A stretch of 24,239 nucleotides of DNA from NCBI GenBank assembly GCA_937915745.1, contig CALGGJ010000113.1, positions 1 to 24,239 on the forward strand, given 5' to 3'. Below, one piece after another: positions 6,847 to 15,288 of this stretch. Source of the DNA: an uncultured Prevotellaceae bacterium. Lineage in GTDB: Bacteria; Bacteroidota; Bacteroidia; Bacteroidales; Bacteroidaceae. The position numbers were made by a program, and so were the translations under genes. The notes under the pieces are model-generated. The model made no database searches. It saw only the letters and a program-made list of their open reading frames with translations, and was not told the DNA's origin. The stretch's first letter is position 1. Each line of letters opens with the position of its first letter.

Positions 6847-9627
6847 ATGACCGAAATATTGGGCAAGACCATGAACTCACAATACATTCGATACACAGGA
6901 CTCCGACTGCTTACAACCTTGCTGATGGCCGTCATGACTGTTGCCAGCTACGGACAACAGACACTGTCATCGTCAGAGTCATTCTCTGAATCGTCACTGT
7001 CGGCCACCGATAGCACAGAGATGGACAGAGAGTCTCACACGGCAAAAATAATAGACTATCTGCGCAAGGCAAGGATTTTCAATCTATACAACCCACAGGA
7101 GAAGGTATATCTGCACTTCGACAATACTGGCTATTTTAAGGGCGAGACGATAAGGTTTAAGGCTTATGTGACCCGCTGTGACGACGGGCGCAAGACCGAC
7201 CTGAGCCGAGTGTTGTATGTAGAACTCATCAACCCGTCGGGCGATGTTGTGGAACATCGCAAACTGAAGATAGAGGATGGGGAGGCCGAGGGCGACATCA
7301 AGGTAGATAGTCTGCAAACCACCGGATTCTACGAAGTGAGAGCCTACACGCGATACATGACCAACTGGGGCACACATGCCTGTTTCTCGCGTGTATTCCC
7401 TATTTTCAAGCAACCGCGCCACGAGGGCGACTACTCGCGCATGGAGATAGACGAGATGAGTCGTGGCAAGCGACTGCCCAACACACGTGTTGATGACGAG
7501 GGTATTGTGGTTGATACCTACCGCCACCTCACATCGGTGAAGTTCTATCCCGAGGGAGGCGACCTTGTAAACGGCCTCAAGAGCCGCGTGGCATTCACCG
7601 TGACCAACGAAGACGGCAGCCACCGGCAGACCCACGGGGCTATTGTTGACGAGAAAGGGACGAGGGTGTGCGACATCAGTACCGACAAGACCGGCAGCGG
7701 ACTCTTTACATTCACTCCCGAAACAGGTCATACGTATCATGCGGTGCTGGCGTCAGACGGCGACGATGATGACAAAAAGAAGCAGACAAACAAGACAGAG
7801 AAACTGAAAGACATCAACAACGAGCGATATGCCGTGCCTGTAGCGAAAGACGATGGCACGGTACTCACGCTCGATATGCTGGGCGAAATTGACATCGAGG
7901 CCACGCTGTACAACTCGCCAGGCATGCAGGGCAGGCTTCTTGCATACGCTCTGATGCATAACGGTACGGTGATAGAGTGTGACACGCTGACTGCCCGCCG
8001 CGAGCACCACCTCACATTCAACCGATTCATACAGCCCGAAGGGGTGAACCAGCTCACCATATTCGACTCCGACGGGCAGATTCTGGCCGAACGCCTTTTC
8101 TTCATCTGTCCCACACCCTTGGAAGAAGACAGCATCGTCATCACATCTACCACCACTACGCTCACACCCTGTTGCAAGGTGTCGTTCAAACTGCAAACCG
8201 AGCCCAACTCCACCATCTCGTTCTCGGCAATGGATGCAGGCAGCATGACCGGCGGCTGGCAGGGCAACATGAAGACATGGATGTTGTTGTCAAGCGAAGT
8301 GAGGGGCTATATACCAGATCCGGAATACTATTTTGAGGCCGACGACGACGAACACCGTCGTGCTGCCGATATGCTCATGATGATACAGGGATGGCGACGA
8401 TACGACTTCCAACTCATGGCCGGAGTGACGGAGATGGAACACCGCCAGCCTATCGAAGACCGACTATACCTGTTTGGCCAGGTGAAGTCGAAGCAGAAAC
8501 GATATTCGGCCGATGATGTCGAAATAACGGCATACATGTATAACGAGCAGGGACAGGTGATTGACGGCAAGCTGAAGACCGACAGCCTGGGATTCTACAA
8601 CTATATAGTACCCGATATCGAAGGCGAATGGACCCTGCAGATGGTGTCGAAGAAGGACGATGTGGAGCGCAACTACTATATAGGTATCGACCGCCACTTC
8701 TCGCCCGAAAAACGTTATCTCTATCCTGGCGAAACCCAACGCCTGCCTATAGGCGAACCAAATTTCGCGCCAAAAGTAACTCCGGACGATGACGATGACG
8801 ATGAGGGTGACAACAACGATGATGGCGAACACATATCCATAACCAAGAAGACCCACCTGCTGCCAACCGTCAAGATTCGCACCCGACGCATACTGGGCGA
8901 GCTAAATTCCACATGGTACGACGAAGAACTGGCACAGCATTCATCGGTAATACGTTACAACTGCGACGAAGATGCCGACCGCTATGGCGACATGGGTGAG
9001 GACATGCCACACTTCTTTGAATGGCTTGCACAGAAAAACCCTCTGTTCGAATACGACGTCATTCCCGAAGAAGACCCTCAACGCACCGGTCCCGTTTTCA
9101 TCGACGACAACATATCCTACAACAACCGCCCCATCATCTGGATTGTGAACAACCGCTTCTGGGGCATTACCAATATCCAACAGTACCAACGCTCCAGAAT
9201 CGAGATACACGACAACAGCAACCTCACTGGCGTTGTCATGCTGCCCGACATGCTCGACGTGGCCAAGACACTCTACATATCCGAAGACCTGCAAGCCGTA
9301 CAGCAGCATGTGTATGCCACCGGCCTCGAACACATCAACCCAATCGTGTTCTATGTATATGAGCACCCACTGTTCGGATTCAAGCAGAAAGGGTTGCGAC
9401 GAACACACTTCGAGGGATACAACGTACCCACTGCATTCGAGATGGAAGACTATTCTGTCATGCCGCCTACCGAAGACTTCCGGCGCACACTTTTTTGGGA
9501 TGCCAATGTGAAGACCGACAACCGCGGACGAGCCACAGTAGAGTTCTACAACAACTCCTCGTGCAAGGCTATGTATATATCGGCCGAAGGTATGACCGAG
9601 AACGGACGAATCATCATCAACCAATAA
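6847..9627 (+). CDS. Large secreted MG2 / TonB-plug-like protein
   Basis: This 926-residue exported protein belongs to a Bacteroidetes family with an N-terminal macroglobulin MG2-like domain. That domain (about 85-210) shows VYLHFDNTGYFKGETIRFKAYV...LYVELINPSGDVVEHRKLKI..G...GDI and TGFYEVRAYTRYMTNWG. A second beta-domain, a carboxypeptidase-regulatory-like region and a C-terminal plug-like region follow, ending FRRTLFWDANVKTDNRGRATVEFYNNSS. The signal sequence ends near SYGQQ (35-38). An acidic tract of Asp, Asn, Glu and Gly (about 647-662) looks like a linker. ATG 6847 is chosen because AAGGAG lies 10 bases upstream; ATG 6871 would give a tighter signal peptide. It has its own promoter. Its function is unknown, probably periplasmic or outer-membrane. 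Confidence 0.75.
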   Translation: MTEILGKTMNSQYIRYTGLRLLTTLLMAVMTVASYGQQTLSSSESFSESSLSATDSTEMDRESHTAKIIDYLRKARIFNLYNPQEKVYLHFDNTGYFKGETIRFKAYVTRCDDGRKTDLSRVLYVELINPSGDVVEHRKLKIEDGEAEGDIKVDSLQTTGFYEVRAYTRYMTNWGTHACFSRVFPIFKQPRHEGDYSRMEIDEMSRGKRLPNTRVDDEGIVVDTYRHLTSVKFYPEGGDLVNGLKSRVAFTVTNEDGSHRQTHGAIVDEKGTRVCDISTDKTGSGLFTFTPETGHTYHAVLASDGDDDDKKKQTNKTEKLKDINNERYAVPVAKDDGTVLTLDMLGEIDIEATLYNSPGMQGRLLAYALMHNGTVIECDTLTARREHHLTFNRFIQPEGVNQLTIFDSDGQILAERLFFICPTPLEEDSIVITSTTTTLTPCCKVSFKLQTEPNSTISFSAMDAGSMTGGWQGNMKTWMLLSSEVRGYIPDPEYYFEADDDEHRRAADMLMMIQGWRRYDFQLMAGVTEMEHRQPIEDRLYLFGQVKSKQKRYSADDVEITAYMYNEQGQVIDGKLKTDSLGFYNYIVPDIEGEWTLQMVSKKDDVERNYYIGIDRHFSPEKRYLYPGETQRLPIGEPNFAPKVTPDDDDDDEGDNNDDGEHISITKKTHLLPTVKIRTRRILGELNSTWYDEELAQHSSVIRYNCDEDADRYGDMGEDMPHFFEWLAQKNPLFEYDVIPEEDPQRTGPVFIDDNISYNNRPIIWIVNNRFWGITNIQQYQRSRIEIHDNSNLTGVVMLPDMLDVAKTLYISEDLQAVQQHVYATGLEHINPIVFYVYEHPLFGFKQKGLRRTHFEGYNVPTAFEMEDYSVMPPTEDFRRTLFWDANVKTDNRGRATVEFYNNSSCKAMYISAEGMTENGRIIINQ

Positions 9628-9635
9628 AAACACCG

Positions 9636-9723
9636 CCCGAGAGTGCGCACTCGAAGACCCGAGAGTATGCAGTCGAAGGCCCGAGAGTGCGCAGTCGAAG
9701 GCCCGAGAGTGCGCAGTCGCAGA
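9636..9723 (+). repeat. Four tandem 22-bp repeats
   Basis: Four units of CCCGAGAGTGCGCAGTCGAA plus two bases start at 9636, 9658, 9680 and 9702, just after the stop of the preceding gene. Units differ by a few bases (GTGCGCAC in unit 1, GTATGCAG in unit 2, a divergent end in unit 4). Unit 1 contains the perfect palindrome GAGTGCGCACTC. No spacers are present, so it is not CRISPR. The rest of 9724-9865 shows nothing recognisable. Confidence 0.9.
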
Positions 9724-9865
9724 GAATCATACCTGCCCCAGGAGATAAAGCACGGTAAAACAACCAAGGCCACAATATGATTATGAAAATCATCTTTCGC
9801 AAGTTCGGAAACCGCCGAAAACACGATTTATTATGAATAATGGTGGGCGGTTGATATTTTTTTCG

Positions 9866-9873
9866 TAACTTTG
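9866..9873 (+). promoter_or_regulatory. Putative -7 box of the ychF transcription unit
   Basis: TAACTTTG lies 34 bases before the ychF ATG and fits TAnnTTTG. The -33 region is weak. It appears to be the only recognisable promoter before the co-directional genes running to 19362. Confidence 0.6.
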
Positions 9874-9907
9874 TGGCCCGCCCGCAAAATAAAAAACAAG
9901 ATATATC

Positions 9908-11011
9908 ATGGCATTAAAAGCAGGTATAGTGGGCCTACCCAATGTAGGCAAATCGACGCTGTTCAACTGCCTGTCGTCGGCAAAGGCCCAGGCAGCTAAT
10001 TTCCCGTTCTGTACCATCGACGCCCAGATGGGGCAGGTGACGGTACCCGACGAAAGACTGACACGACTGGCCGAGATAGTACACCCGGGACGCATCGTAC
10101 CGGCCGTGTGCGACATAGTAGATATTGCAGGACTGGTGAGGGGTGCCAGTCACGGTGAGGGACTGGGCAACCAATTCCTTGGAAACATACGCGAGTGTGA
10201 CGCTATCATACACGTGCTGCGCTGTTTCGAAGGTGGTAATATCGTGCATGTAGATGGAAGCGTAAACCCTGTGCGCGACAAGGAAGCCGTCGATACAGAA
10301 CTACAGCTGAAAGACCTCGAAACCGTAGAAGCACGCATACACCGTGTAGAGAAACAAGCCAACGTGGGAGGCGACAAGATGGCAAAAGTGGAACTCGCAC
10401 TCCTTACCAGATATCACGAAGCACTGTCGGCAGGCAGAAGCGCACGCACAGTCGAACTGATGAATGCCGAAGAGGAAGCTGCTGCCAGGCAGATGTTCCT
10501 GCTGAGTGCCAAGCCAGTGCTATATGTATGCAATGTTGACGATGCAAGCGCCAAGCTGGGTAATGCATACGTCGATGCTGTACGCGAAGCAATAAAAGAC
10601 GAAGACGCGAGGCTGCTCGTGATAAGTGCACAGACCGAAGCCGACATAGCCGAACTGGCCGACTACGACGAGAAGCGTATGTTTCTTGAAGACATGGGAC
10701 TCGAAGAAAGCGGATGCGACCGGCTGATAAAGTCGATATATGCCCTGCTCAACCTGCAGACATTCATAACCGCCGGGCCTATGGAAGTGAAGGCGTGGAC
10801 CTATCGGCGCGGATGGAAAGCACCGCAGTGTGCCGGAGTGATACACACCGACTTCGAAAGGGGATTCATCCGTGCCGAAGTAATAAAATACGACGACTAC
10901 ATACACTACGGTTCGGAAGCCGCTGTACGCGAAGCCGGCAAGCTGGCTGTCGAGGGCAAAGACTATGTGGTGCAAGACGGCGACATAATGCACTTCAGGT
11001 TTAATGTATAA
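9908..11011 (+). CDS. ychF: Redox-regulated ATPase YchF (Obg-like, OLA1 family)
   Basis: This is a 367-residue TRAFAC-class NTPase of the YchF/OLA1 group, which binds ATP rather than GTP and associates with ribosomes. The P-loop GLPNVGKST (8-16) starts almost at the N-terminus. The G3 region reads DIVDIAGLVRGASHGEGLGNQFL, diagnostic of YchF. The usual NKxD is replaced by NVDD in LYVCNVDDAS, as expected for ATP preference. The C-terminal TGS domain is recognisable (TFITAGPMEVKAWTYRRGWKAPQCAGVIHTDFERGFIRAEVI...DYVVQDGDIMHFRFNV). Length and ends match the family. A promoter box lies upstream, and lgt follows 44 bases downstream across a GC-rich hairpin. Confidence 0.97.
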   Translation: MALKAGIVGLPNVGKSTLFNCLSSAKAQAANFPFCTIDAQMGQVTVPDERLTRLAEIVHPGRIVPAVCDIVDIAGLVRGASHGEGLGNQFLGNIRECDAIIHVLRCFEGGNIVHVDGSVNPVRDKEAVDTELQLKDLETVEARIHRVEKQANVGGDKMAKVELALLTRYHEALSAGRSARTVELMNAEEEAAARQMFLLSAKPVLYVCNVDDASAKLGNAYVDAVREAIKDEDARLLVISAQTEADIAELADYDEKRMFLEDMGLEESGCDRLIKSIYALLNLQTFITAGPMEVKAWTYRRGWKAPQCAGVIHTDFERGFIRAEVIKYDDYIHYGSEAAVREAGKLAVEGKDYVVQDGDIMHFRFNV

Positions 11012-11016
11012 CGTTG

Positions 11017-11037
11017 GGGCTGGCCCTGCGCCTGCCC
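11017..11037 (+). repeat. Intergenic hairpin, copy 2 (GGGCTGGC-N5-GCCTGCCC)
   Basis: The arms GGGCTGGC (11017-11024) and GCCTGCCC (11030-11037) are identical to those at 2792-2812, while the loop differs (CCTGC). It starts 5 bases after the ychF stop and ends 18 bases before the lgt ATG. No T-run follows. Conserved arms, including the T-T mismatch, with a changed loop suggest a dispersed element or a selected RNA structure. Confidence 0.6.
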
Positions 11038-11055
11038 GCACGAAAATATTGACAC

Positions 11056-11952
11056 ATGTTAGCATTCATTGACTGGAACCCAAGCATAGAGGTATTTACC
11101 ATAGGCTCGTTCAGCCTGCGATGGTACGCACTGATGTGGGCTGTAGGCCTCATCTGCGGTTATTTCGTAGTGAGGCGTCTGTACAGCGAGCAGAATATCC
11201 CGCAAGAGAAGTTCGACCCCCTGTTTCTGTATTGTTTCTTCGGAATACTCATCGGAGCACGTCTGGGGCATTGCATCTTCTACGAGCCCGAACGGTTTCT
11301 GACCTCATCGCGTGGTATAACTGAGATGCTGCTTCCGATAAAGATAATGGCCGACGGCAGTTGGAAGTTCCACGGCTACGCCGGTCTGGCCAGTCACGGG
11401 GGAGCCATTGGTTGTTTCCTGGCAATGTTGCTGTACAGCAAGCGGGTGGGGATTAAGTTCATGACCGTGGTCGATAATGTATGTATTGCAACACCCATCA
11501 CGGCTGCATGCATAAGGCTGGGCAACCTCATGAACTCAGAAATCGTAGGCAGACAGACTGATGTGCCATGGGCATTCATATTCCATTCACACGACTCGCT
11601 GGTTGACGGAATTGCAGTACCGCGACATCCGGCACAGCTATATGAGGCTATAGCATATATATTGATATTCATCATAGGAATAAGCATATATCATGCCAAC
11701 CGGCGCAAGGGTGGAAAACTGATGCCAGGCACGGGATTCTATTTCGGACTCTGCCTCGCACTCATCTTCACCTTCCGCTTCTTCGTTGAATTCATAAAGA
11801 AGGAACAGGTGGACTTCGAGGTAGGCATGATGCTCGATATGGGCCAGCTGCTCAGCATTCCATTCATAATAGCAGGCATTTGGTTCATGGCTGTTAACCT
11901 TAGCCATAACGACAGCAATAATAACGATAGCGTTCTTGACAAACACGGATAG
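11056..11952 (+). CDS. lgt: Prolipoprotein diacylglyceryl transferase
   Basis: Lgt transfers diacylglycerol from phosphatidylglycerol to the lipobox cysteine of prelipoproteins in the inner membrane, the first step of lipoprotein maturation. The 298-residue protein is strongly hydrophobic with about seven membrane segments. It contains the family motifs FHGYAGLASHGGAIG (the H-GG loop), RLGNLMNSEIVGRQTD (the Lgt signature with the essential Arg and Asn residues) and RHPAQLYEAI. The N-terminus runs through SLRWYALMWAVGLICGY. It is encoded between ychF and an uncharacterised membrane-anchored protein gene, and probably co-transcribed with them. Confidence 0.95.
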   Translation: MLAFIDWNPSIEVFTIGSFSLRWYALMWAVGLICGYFVVRRLYSEQNIPQEKFDPLFLYCFFGILIGARLGHCIFYEPERFLTSSRGITEMLLPIKIMADGSWKFHGYAGLASHGGAIGCFLAMLLYSKRVGIKFMTVVDNVCIATPITAACIRLGNLMNSEIVGRQTDVPWAFIFHSHDSLVDGIAVPRHPAQLYEAIAYILIFIIGISIYHANRRKGGKLMPGTGFYFGLCLALIFTFRFFVEFIKKEQVDFEVGMMLDMGQLLSIPFIIAGIWFMAVNLSHNDSNNNDSVLDKHG

Positions 11953-11970
11953 CAATTCCTCAATTCATGC

Positions 11971-12000
11971 AATTCTTGACGAAATAAAATTCTTGACGAA
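11971..12000 (+). repeat. Short tandem direct repeat before the 724-residue gene
   Basis: AATTCTTGACGAA occurs at 11971-11983 and again at 11988-12000 (period 17), directly upstream of the ATG at 12006. A similar TTCTTGACAAA lies at the end of lgt. This could be a local duplication; no function is claimed. Confidence 0.6.
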
Positions 12001-12005
12001 CTATT

Positions 12006-14180
12006 ATGGAACAAAAGAAGTCGCATAAAGGCTTGATAGCCTCCATCATCATTATTGTGGTGGTATGTGGTGCCGGCACATGGATATGGCACAGCCTGCA
12101 TTCAGAGTCGAAGAACATCGACGTGGATGGTTACACGCCATCGGAAGAATTCAAGCCGGCATTCGAAGCCCTGAACACAAAACCCGAACCCAAGTACGAC
12201 ATAGAAGAGACGGTGCGCATACTCAACGGTATGGAGGCGGCCCAATATCAATCGACCGACTTCTTTGCATTCCTCGAATACATGGCAAAGCAAGACTACA
12301 GTCGTGTACCGGCCGATGTGCTCGAGACAAAGAAGAAGCTGTTTCCCATACTCCAAAAGATGTTTGAGTTGCAACAGCAATACGATGACCTCGACGACAT
12401 CTGGATGCTGGCACGCAGTGCAACAAGCGGAGCCACCAATTTTGCTGAAAACATAAGCCCCATCGGACTCCTCTCGGCCATATTCACCGGCAATCCAGCC
12501 GATGCAGGCGGTGTAGGCATAGGATTGAACGAAGCCAAGTCGGCTGCATTCGAACAATACGAGAAAGACAAAAAACTGAAAGAGTCGTTGAAGAAAGAGA
12601 TTGACCAAATACGACTGTCATATATCGAATACCTGTCAGACTACGCACCCATATACTTCAAGTACATGAACGAATGGGACGCCCTATGCCTCGAACGCGA
12701 CAAAGCATACCTTGACATCTATTCGGGACGCACCACCGACGCCTACAACTCTGCATCGAAGGTACTCGACAAATATCCTACCAACCGTGAAGCCATGCTC
12801 CTGAAAGCGTTGAGCCTGATACAGATGGCAGGCCCTGAAAACAAACCCGAATTCTCGGACATACAAGCACCGGCACTGCAAACCGACTCTGTTCCACAAT
12901 CGGAAGCCAAACATGAAGAACACCTGTCGCAGGCCTTGGCAATACTCGACAACTACACCGAGCTCTACCCCAACCGGTCTGCTCCTGCATTGGTGTTGAA
13001 AGGCCTCATCAGCCTGAAAGAGGGTAACATCCAAAAAGCAATGTCGAGCTTCGACCAGTCAAGTGCCGAATATCCACGTCAGGCAGCTGCACTGACCGAC
13101 ATGCTCGACTCATACAAAAACCGCTCGTATCTGAATCGTAGCAGTGAGGGTAAGTATCTTCTCAAACTGTACCGCTCAACAATGGAAGGATACGGGATGT
13201 TCAGCCCGAACCTCATCAAAGCACGGTACTATGCCGACAATGGCAACCACGACAAAAGCAAGGAAGAAATATTCAACCACTTCTACCGACGTGGAAACCA
13301 AGGTGTGTACGACTGTCTGCTGAGCGATATGCAATACTGCGAAGAAAACATGTACAGCATTTTCAAGCAACTGCTTATGGAGCAGTCGTTCATCGACGTA
13401 AGCGTGGAACCAACCACCGACTGGCTCGTATCGAAAAACGACGATGAAGTGAAAGTGATAATAAACAACCGCAGCGATGTTGACCTCGAAAACGTACGTA
13501 TATTCCTCTGTCTGCACTACACCGACATGTACACCGATGAGTACGATGTTGTGAAATGTCCGTCGATAAACATCATACGCCATCATGACAAGACCGAGGT
13601 GGGAGTCGTAAAACTGAACTACGAAGACAAGAAGTATAACGACATCACCCGCATACGAGCCATCGCAATGACCGACGACAAGATATGCTGGATTGACAAT
13701 GTTGACTACAAATATGTTCATGCCTACGAGGCTTCACGCAAGAATACAAATGCCGACAAGCAGGAACAAAACCGCAGGAAAGCATTCCTCGACCATTTCA
13801 ACGTCGATAGCCAATCGTTGCTCTCGGCCATAACGACAGGTATCAGGATTTACGGAGATATAAAGCGTGGCGACAAATCGTTGTGGGACAATGTGACAGG
13901 TGTGTTCACTTCGGGTGGGAAGCTCGAAGTGGAACTGCCACGAATACTGACACTCATCGACCCTGTATTCTCATTACATCAACTTGGCGACAAAGACAAT
14001 GCCCTACGTCCGAAAGAAGACTACCTGGCAGGTAGCAACATACGACTGAAATTCGACTATAAGCCACGCGAAGGCGAGACCATACCATTGTACATCTATA
14101 GCGACTACGTCAGTTTCTGCATCACCCTCAACTTCAAGGACGGCAAGGCATCGGTTGCCGACATAAAGATTGTAAACTAA
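12006..14180 (+). CDS. Uncharacterised membrane-anchored protein with TPR-like helices
   Basis: This 724-residue protein is not recognised. An N-terminal anchor follows a basic start (KKSHKGLIASIIIIVVVCGAGTWIW, about 5-29), with no lipobox, so the bulk should face the periplasm. A helical region follows with a small-residue segment (about 137-180: SGATNFAENISPIGLL...GNPADAGGVGIGL). A Lys/Glu-rich helix comes next (about 183-200). TPR-like helix pairs lie at about 240-360 (AYNSASKVLDKYPTNREAMLLKALSL; ALAILDNYTELYPNRSAPALVLKGLISLKEGNIQKAMSSFDQ). The second half contains beta-rich stretches (about 475-560 and 640-724). It lies between lgt and ruvB with short gaps. A scaffold or envelope role is possible but is only inference. 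Confidence 0.75.
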   Translation: MEQKKSHKGLIASIIIIVVVCGAGTWIWHSLHSESKNIDVDGYTPSEEFKPAFEALNTKPEPKYDIEETVRILNGMEAAQYQSTDFFAFLEYMAKQDYSRVPADVLETKKKLFPILQKMFELQQQYDDLDDIWMLARSATSGATNFAENISPIGLLSAIFTGNPADAGGVGIGLNEAKSAAFEQYEKDKKLKESLKKEIDQIRLSYIEYLSDYAPIYFKYMNEWDALCLERDKAYLDIYSGRTTDAYNSASKVLDKYPTNREAMLLKALSLIQMAGPENKPEFSDIQAPALQTDSVPQSEAKHEEHLSQALAILDNYTELYPNRSAPALVLKGLISLKEGNIQKAMSSFDQSSAEYPRQAAALTDMLDSYKNRSYLNRSSEGKYLLKLYRSTMEGYGMFSPNLIKARYYADNGNHDKSKEEIFNHFYRRGNQGVYDCLLSDMQYCEENMYSIFKQLLMEQSFIDVSVEPTTDWLVSKNDDEVKVIINNRSDVDLENVRIFLCLHYTDMYTDEYDVVKCPSINIIRHHDKTEVGVVKLNYEDKKYNDITRIRAIAMTDDKICWIDNVDYKYVHAYEASRKNTNADKQEQNRRKAFLDHFNVDSQSLLSAITTGIRIYGDIKRGDKSLWDNVTGVFTSGGKLEVELPRILTLIDPVFSLHQLGDKDNALRPKEDYLAGSNIRLKFDYKPREGETIPLYIYSDYVSFCITLNFKDGKASVADIKIVN

Positions 14181-14208
14181 CCATGTTACCACCCACTACG
14201 ACATATAC

Positions 14209-15255
14209 ATGACAGAGGCATTCGACATACGAGAAGAACAATATGTGGCAGCAAGTTCAAAGGAGAAAGACTTTGAGAATGCGCTGCGCCCCCTTCGGTT
14301 TGCTGATTTCAGCGGTCAACAAAAGATCGTCGAAAACCTGAAGGTCTTTGTAGAGGCCGCCAAATATCGTGGCGAACCGCTCGACCACACTTTGCTGCAT
14401 GGCCCTCCCGGCTTGGGTAAGACCACATTGTCGCAAATCATAGCCAACGAACTTGGCGTAGGGTTCAAGATAACGTCAGGGCCTGTGCTCGACAAACCGG
14501 GCGACCTGGCAGGCATCCTCACCTCGCTTGAGGAAAACGATGTCCTGTTCATCGACGAGATACACCGTCTGAGCCCTGTAGTCGAAGAATACCTTTACTC
14601 GGCCATGGAAGACTACCGCATCGACATCATGATAGACAAGGGTCCTTCGGCACGAAGCATACAAATAAATCTGAACCCATTCACCCTGGTCGGTGCTACA
14701 ACCCGCAGCGGTTTGCTCACAGCTCCGTTGCGGGCACGGTTTGGCATCAACCTTCACCTGGAATACTATGATGCCGATGTACTTACCCGCATTATCATGC
14801 GCTCAGCTGGTTTGCTGGGCATTCCATGCAGCGACGAATCGGCCTACGAGATTGCCAGTCGCAGCCGGGGTACCCCACGTATTGCCAATGCATTGTTGCG
14901 CCGTGTACGCGATTTTGCTCAGGTAAAGGGTAACGGAACAATAGATACCAATATAGCCAGGGTTGCACTCGAGGCTCTTAACATCGACCGTTATGGACTT
15001 GACGAGATAGACAACAAAATTCTTACAACCATTATCGATAAATTCCGTGGAGGCCCGGTGGGCATCGGAACCATCGCTACTGCTGTGGGCGAGGAACCTG
15101 GTACCGTAGAGGAAGTTTATGAACCATTCCTCATCAAAGAGGGATTTCTCAAACGCACACCAAGAGGGCGCGAAGTCACCGAACTGGCTTATCGACATCT
15201 CGGACGCAACATGTACAAGTCTGACAGCGGAGGCATGAACAGTTTGTTCGACTAA
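14209..15255 (+). CDS. ruvB: Holliday junction branch migration ATPase RuvB
   Basis: RuvB is the hexameric AAA+ motor that, with RuvA, drives branch migration of Holliday junctions. The 348-residue protein has Walker A GPPGLGKT (65-72), Walker B VLFIDEIH (112-119), the sensor 1 region LVGATTRSGLLTAPLRARFG with the arginine finger, and the sensor 2 GTPRIANALLRRVRDFA motif. The C-terminal winged helix ends FLKRTPRGREVTELAYRHLG. It is complete and of the usual length. It is encoded 28 bases after the preceding gene and 33 bases before the flippase gene. Confidence 0.97.
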   Translation: MTEAFDIREEQYVAASSKEKDFENALRPLRFADFSGQQKIVENLKVFVEAAKYRGEPLDHTLLHGPPGLGKTTLSQIIANELGVGFKITSGPVLDKPGDLAGILTSLEENDVLFIDEIHRLSPVVEEYLYSAMEDYRIDIMIDKGPSARSIQINLNPFTLVGATTRSGLLTAPLRARFGINLHLEYYDADVLTRIIMRSAGLLGIPCSDESAYEIASRSRGTPRIANALLRRVRDFAQVKGNGTIDTNIARVALEALNIDRYGLDEIDNKILTTIIDKFRGGPVGIGTIATAVGEEPGTVEEVYEPFLIKEGFLKRTPRGREVTELAYRHLGRNMYKSDSGGMNSLFD

Positions 15256-15288
15256 AAAGCCTGCGCTGTGTGCTAACGTCTAAAGTCT

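Noticed and set aside
9636..9723. Possible CRISPR array
   Set aside because: The 22-bp units are directly adjacent without spacers and no cas gene is present.
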